NCBI GenBank assembly: GCA_025765595.1
Contig: JAIVFH010000043.1
Location: 205,967 to 269,966 of the forward strand
Length of the DNA stretch: 64,000 bases
Reading direction: 5' to 3'
Source: Obelidium mucronatum
Lineage: Eukaryota > Chytridiomycota > Chytridiomycetes > Chytridiales > Chytriomycetaceae
Shown: positions 59,861-64,000 of the stretch, piece after piece
How the letters are laid out: each line of letters begins with the position of its first letter
How positions within the stretch are numbered: position 1 is the first letter of the stretch
Position numbers and translations under genes: made by a program
The notes under the pieces: generated by a model
Databases searched by the model: none
Told to the model about the DNA's origin: nothing
The model's input: only the letters and a program-made list of their open reading frames with translations

Positions 59861-61699
59861 CTATTGCTTCAATAATCTACAAGTCTTTGAAACCAATCGC
59901 GCATTCCTCTTTGAAACACACGGGTTCACATGGAACCTAGCAATCTCCGCGTCATTCAAGAACCGTGGACAAACAGGCGCGTTCGGGTCACTACTATAAA
60001 CCACAGGTTCCAGCAACTCTTGTTCCAAGTTACACAGCGAGTTTGAAAAAAGCGCCATTGGTTTCGCAGCGTCCCAGTCTTTGGGCTTCTTCAAATCACA
60101 CACGTGTTCGTAGTCGATGGGAGTTACTACGATTCGGTTGCACATTGCCTTGTGTAACTCGTAGCCTTCAGGAATCGTGTATGTGTCAAGACGGCCGCTG
60201 TCAATGTGGGTGCAATCGACTGTGACGGTGGTGGTGTTTGAGGTGTAGTCAAAAAAGGTTTGGACAAGAGACAGTGAGATACTGGTTTCTTCTTGATTGT
60301 CTTGTCGTCTTTTTTGGGCTTTTGGTTGTGGGAATGCGTTCCCAAAACCAAGAGAAGATCCCTTGAAAATGAGCTGGACGAGGGCATCGCTTAACCAAGT
60401 ATCTGCTTTCGTGTCCGCTGTTGGAGAGGGTATTGCCGTGGAAGTAGTCGCTGTTGGAACTGGACGAACTGGCTTCTGGACGAAAGTACCCTTGCCGTAT
60501 GGATTGTAGTTTGGCGCGCTGCCGTCTGGACAGTTGGGAACCGTGACATCCACATCACCTGCACTCTTTGAGTAAGTGTAGCAGAGTTCGTCATTGTTTG
60601 TGTCCAAAACGTCCACGGGAGTCAAATTGGACCACGAGTCGAGAGGAATGTAAAGACTGGCAACGCGGGAAGAACCGCCTTCTGGATTGTCGGCATTGAA
60701 ACCGTCTGCCAAGTTGCCTTCATAGGAGTAACGGTATTGAGGGCAGAGGTTCTGCCAACGCCAAAAGACTTTGTCGACGTAGGCGTGGTGCACTGTTTCT
60801 CGAGAGTCAATGAAGGACGCTTGGTTGTATAAACAAATATTCTTTTGAACTTACAGAAGAACAGGGGGTCACGGGGTGACCAGTGAAAGTTTCCAACATC
60901 GCAACCTACAAATCATATTTTTGGTGAGTGCATATCAACAGAAGTCGGAGACGGCAAATGAGTAGAATAGTGGCTGGTAACGGAACAGACGCACAGACAA
61001 ATCGAAAACAAAACACCTACTTCCACCGAGAGTGATATGGCCACCAGCATGAAAATTGGTACTGTCGCCATCATTGATGGTTCTGTAGGTGGTGCCAGTC
61101 AACATTGCGGCCACTTGACCACCACTGAAGAAGGCGTCAGCGGGGTTTCCGCATCTCTGCAGACACTGCCTGACACCACCCTCTCCAAGAACAGTAAAAC
61201 CCGACGCTTCTGAGAATTGGCCGTTTGCCAGACACTGCCCCGCTTGTCCCTCGCCGCCAAAGTACTTGTCGGAAAACAGGTCTCTGCTGATCCAGTTCTA
61301 AGGGATACAGCCCAGAGTCAGCTGCGAAAGACAACACACAGCACGCACCGTCTGCCATCCCGCCTCGTCCAGGTACACCAGGCCGCCGGCCCACCCGTTT
61401 GCGGCCAGCGCCTGCTCGTAGCGCCACAGCATCGCGCGGTGGAAGACGGCAAACTCGGCGTTGACGTGCGCCCAGTGGGCGTTGCGCACGTGGGTCGCCG
61501 TGAAGTCCGCGGCGCCCATCGCCGCGCCGCTGTGGTACTGGAAACTCTGCGCGCGCGCCGCAAGAGCGCGGACTGCCGCCACGTACTGCGCCTTCTCGGC
61601 CTCCGCCAGCTGGCCCCACTCGCGCCGCACACGGGGGTTCGTGCACGCCGCGGCGGCAAGCGGCGCAACAACGGCTGCGAAAAGCACTGTAAACTGCAT
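59861..61699 (-). CDS. Secreted tyrosinase 4 with divergent C-terminal domain
   Basis: Signal peptide MQFTVLFAAVVAPLAAAA, then CTNPRVRREWGQL. Copper-A: THVRNAHWAHVNAEFAVFHR; copper-B: NFHAGGHITLGG and MHHAYVDKVFWRWQNL. The first exon (about 61306-61699) is strongly GC-rich while the remainder is not. The linker is short (VRPVPTATTSTAIPSPTADT). The C-terminal domain is recognisable at its start (YTIPEGYELHKAMCNRIVV) but the Cys pattern has changed: the SGC cysteine is replaced by Tyr and the VGL..NPCP block is missing, replaced by an unrelated stretch. The end RFHVNPCVSKRNARLVSKTC keeps part of the pattern. Oldest or fastest-changing member of the array, by appearance. Confidence 0.9.
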
Positions 61700-61811
61700 T
61701 TAATCAAAAGCAAATTTTTACAGGCATCGACTATTCAATCAATTTATTACTACAACACTACTGCTACTACTACTGCTACTACTGCTACTTCTACTATCTA
61801 CTACTTCCAAC

Positions 61812-62829
61812 TCACACAACCAATACAATCTTTCCAACAGTTCTCCCAGATGCGCTCATTTCATGCGCCTTCTTGACATCCGCAAGAGGAAGCGTGACTG
61901 TTGTAAACAGCTTTAATTTCCCTTCCTCAATCCATTTGGCAACATTGGGAAATTGGTCGACTGGAAGACTAAAGATAAACTTGTACTTTCGCGAATTGGT
62001 CAAACCTCTCCACGCCATACTTCCAACGATCCCAGCCATAGACCCAACAGTAACAGGTCCGTGGTGAGAAGCCGCAGAAGTCACGAATAAGCCATTGGGC
62101 TTCAAGATGGTTTGCGCCAACTCCCAGTTTTTCCCTTCATCTCCACCCACAGTGTCATAAATGACATCAAAATAATTCTTTTCAGTGAACTGCTCTGCAA
62201 TCGGCTTTGCAGTATAATCCACAAACGCATCTGCGCCCAACTGCGAAACTACAAAATCCTTGTTTTTTGCAGACGCGACTGCAGTCACATGGGCTCCCAA
62301 CAACTTTGCAATCTGCACCGTGAAAATCCCAACACCACCACTTGCACCAATCACAAGAACTTTCTTTCCTTTGTTCTCTTCAGCGTTCAGAGACAAGGCA
62401 TTATACGTGACAAGCCCAACGTACGCCGTCGAGGCCGTGACACCAACCCCCGCCGCCTGTTCTGGCAAAACATTCTTTGGAAGTGGGACAACAACATCAG
62501 TAACAGTACTGAGCTTGACGTATTCTGCATAAACGCCTTTTCCATCGACTCCAGCTGTTTTCCCGTACACAGCATCGCCCACCTTGAACCCAGTGACTGC
62601 AGATCCAACCGCTGCGATCGTGCCGGCGTAATCTATACCGAGAATAGCGGGAAATTGTAGGTTGACAATCAAGGAGACGTCTCCTTGGCGGACCTTGTAG
62701 TCAACTGGGTTCACACCGGCATGGCTAACTTTGACAATCACGGACGAGGCGTCTGAAGGCAATAGAGTGGGAGCCGGGAGTGAAGCTTCTTCGAGGACTT
62801 CTGGACCGCCGTATTTTTTGATGACTCAT
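61812..62829 (-). CDS. Quinone oxidoreductase-like zinc-independent MDR protein, frameshift near start
   Basis: NADPH-dependent medium-chain reductase of the zeta-crystallin type, acting on quinones or other activated double bonds. Domain pattern: VSHAGVNPVDYKVRQGDV, PAILGIDYAGTIAAVGSAV, GDAVYG, then the nucleotide-binding GASGGVGIFTVQIAKLLGA and YDTVGGDE. The zinc-binding Cys cluster of alcohol dehydrogenases is absent. The N-terminal KYGGPEVLEEASLPAP lies one base out of frame with the ATG at 62827-62829; removing one A from the six-base run (T6 on +, 62814-62819) would join them. Single exon otherwise. It stands just upstream of the tyrosinase array; quinone reduction could offset tyrosinase products, but that link is only positional. 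Confidence 0.85.
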
Positions 62830-63166
62830 TTTGTGCTGTTTATTTTTTGCTTGTTGTTTTTGTGTGTGTGTCTATTTGTGGGATTTGAAGTGGATTTGAA
62901 ATGCATATCGCACAATTTGTTATTCAATTTTATTAAATCTTGAAGCATCTTGGCGATGGAAAGCGGTGGATACAAAGTGAACCGATGGTAAGATCAATAT
63001 GCCTGCGTTTGCACAAGCCTTGGCGGGACTCCATTAGCACAACCCCTTCCACTGAATAATAAATTCAATGAAGGAATAAAGATAACCAATTCATTGATTT
63101 TGCTATCGCGCTTCTGTTGTGTTACACTTATGGGAGACAGAATAAATACAACAGAAAAAAAACGAA
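62830..63166. other. Intergenic between divergent genes
   Basis: AT-rich with a TG-rich stretch near 62860. No gene signal. Presumably the promoters of the quinone-oxidoreductase-like gene and the following plus-strand gene. Confidence 0.5.
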
Positions 63167-64000
63167 ATGAATTCCCACGCCATACTGACGACTTCAATCT
63201 GGCTCAAACTTCGTGAACGAATCGCATTTCTCGAGAATCGCGTATTAGAAATGAGTGCAACAGTTAAACAGCTCAAGGACGAAGAAGACGCAGAGTTGTT
63301 ATCGTTCAACACCCAAACTACACTTCCGCCACCAACACCAGCAAGCAGCATCGTCCCCATACCGTGCTTCTGATTCTTCCCAAACCTCGATCATTGCAGT
63401 AAAAAAAGAATTGACACAGGACGCGACGCATCCAGGTCTACGACAAGACTGTGACCACCTCCACACAACCAAACGCTCATTTCAGAAAACAAGACACGCC
63501 GCCCGCAGAAGCTCAGATAAACTCAAAGAATCTGATGATAATCCATACAGAATGAAACTCTCTCACAGATATGTCGACCACTTCTACTCCCCGTACGAAT
63601 TGCACCTCCAACTCAAAAAAGAGGAAGCCGAGGAGAAGAAACACTGTTTCACTCCTCCCTCTCCTACCAACAACAACAAAAAACAAATGCGTCTGTCGCG
63701 AATTTGCCGTGTTTCATGTTCCAAAATAATACGTGCAGCAAAAACAAGGCTTGTCTGTTTCAACACCTTTGTTTGATTTGTCGAAGTAATCATCAGGAGG
63801 ACAACAATGACGCCAGCAGCAGCAGCGTGAGTTCTCGTAATGGGGAAGCGCGTCATCCGTTGGTGGATTGTCCTGTGATTAAGGAAAAATACTGGAAAGG
63901 GAATTATTGTCTATTCTTCCAACGCGAGGCGGGATGGTGTCGTGCAAAAGATTGTATTCACGTTCACAAGTGTTTGAAATGTGATTCGGAGGGTCATGGG
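63167..64000 (+). CDS. Cys/His-rich (CCCH-like) protein with N-terminal coiled coil, cut by window end
   Basis: The first ORF (63167-63373) begins MNSHAILTTSIWLKLRERIA and contains a leucine-heptad coil (LRERIAFLENRVLEMSATVKQ). Downstream, from about 63700 to the window end, another frame has regularly spaced Cys and His: CFMFQNNTCSKNKACLFQHL, CLICRSNH, HPLVDCP, CRAKDCIHVHKCLKCDSEGH. The spacing Cys-X7-Cys-X5-Cys-X3-His resembles CCCH zinc fingers, which often bind RNA. Between them, a third frame (63400-63700) is open and polar. Introns or frameshifts must link the three parts; I could not fix them. The function is unknown and the 3' end is outside the window. Confidence 0.5.

Noticed and set aside
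53373..62829. Secondary-metabolite gene cluster including the tyrosinases and the quinone-oxidoreductase-like gene
   Set aside because: No backbone enzyme (PKS, NRPS, terpene synthase) is present; the link is only adjacency.

Overview
This is nuclear DNA from a fungus, most probably an early-diverging zoosporic fungus (chytrid type). Genes lie densely on both strands and are split by many short GT-AG introns, usually about 45-70 nt. The content is eukaryotic and fungal: a Num1/Mcp5-type cortical anchor, Rab11, several CAAX-ended Ras proteins, dolichol kinase, an anoctamin, cyclin H and DCC1. Two large accessory families, TmcB-like membrane proteins with a PAS domain and secreted tyrosinases with a shared C-terminal domain, are of a kind I associate with chytrids. 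The species cannot be named from the sequence. I saw no tRNA, rRNA or CRISPR array.

Layout. 0-7 kb: an amino-sugar block with a truncated glucosamine-6-phosphate deaminase, a divergent N-acetylglucosamine-6-phosphate deacetylase, a hexokinase and an MFS transporter. Together these would take up, phosphorylate, deacetylate and deaminate GlcNAc from chitin. 7.6-21.4 kb: housekeeping genes (PIH1 protein, BUD23, an F-box/LRR protein, an unknown gene, a Num1-like cortical protein, a small ubiquitin-like protein, DCC1, Rab11, dolichol kinase). 21.5-27 kb: four Ras paralogues, three on + and one on -, sharing an intron plan with 14-nt and 24-nt microexons. 27-28.2 kb: aldose 1-epimerase. 28.35-41 kb: a TmcB-like gene split in a coding exon by a 6.8-kb Ty1/copia element with identical 357-bp LTRs and a CATCA target duplication. 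41.3-46.5 kb: MTU1, mitochondrial DnaJ (MDJ1), cyclin H and a membrane protein. 46.5-47.5 kb: debris, namely a 151-bp (TG)n tract, a decayed copy of the cyclin H 3' end and a shard of an anoctamin gene. 47.6-53.1 kb: a protein with an HEIQH motif, then an anoctamin. 53.4-61.7 kb: four tyrosinase genes in tandem on the minus strand. 61.8-64 kb: a quinone-oxidoreductase-like gene and the start of a Cys/His-rich protein.

A caution that affects many calls: at least nine otherwise conserved ORFs carry single-base frameshifts, often in homopolymers (most between 39 and 46 kb, also near 11.2, 59.6 and 62.8 kb). Some may be real decay, certainly in the split TmcB-like gene, but the spread over unrelated conserved genes looks like uncorrected indels in the assembly. 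Exon boundaries below were read by eye from splice signals and reading frame.
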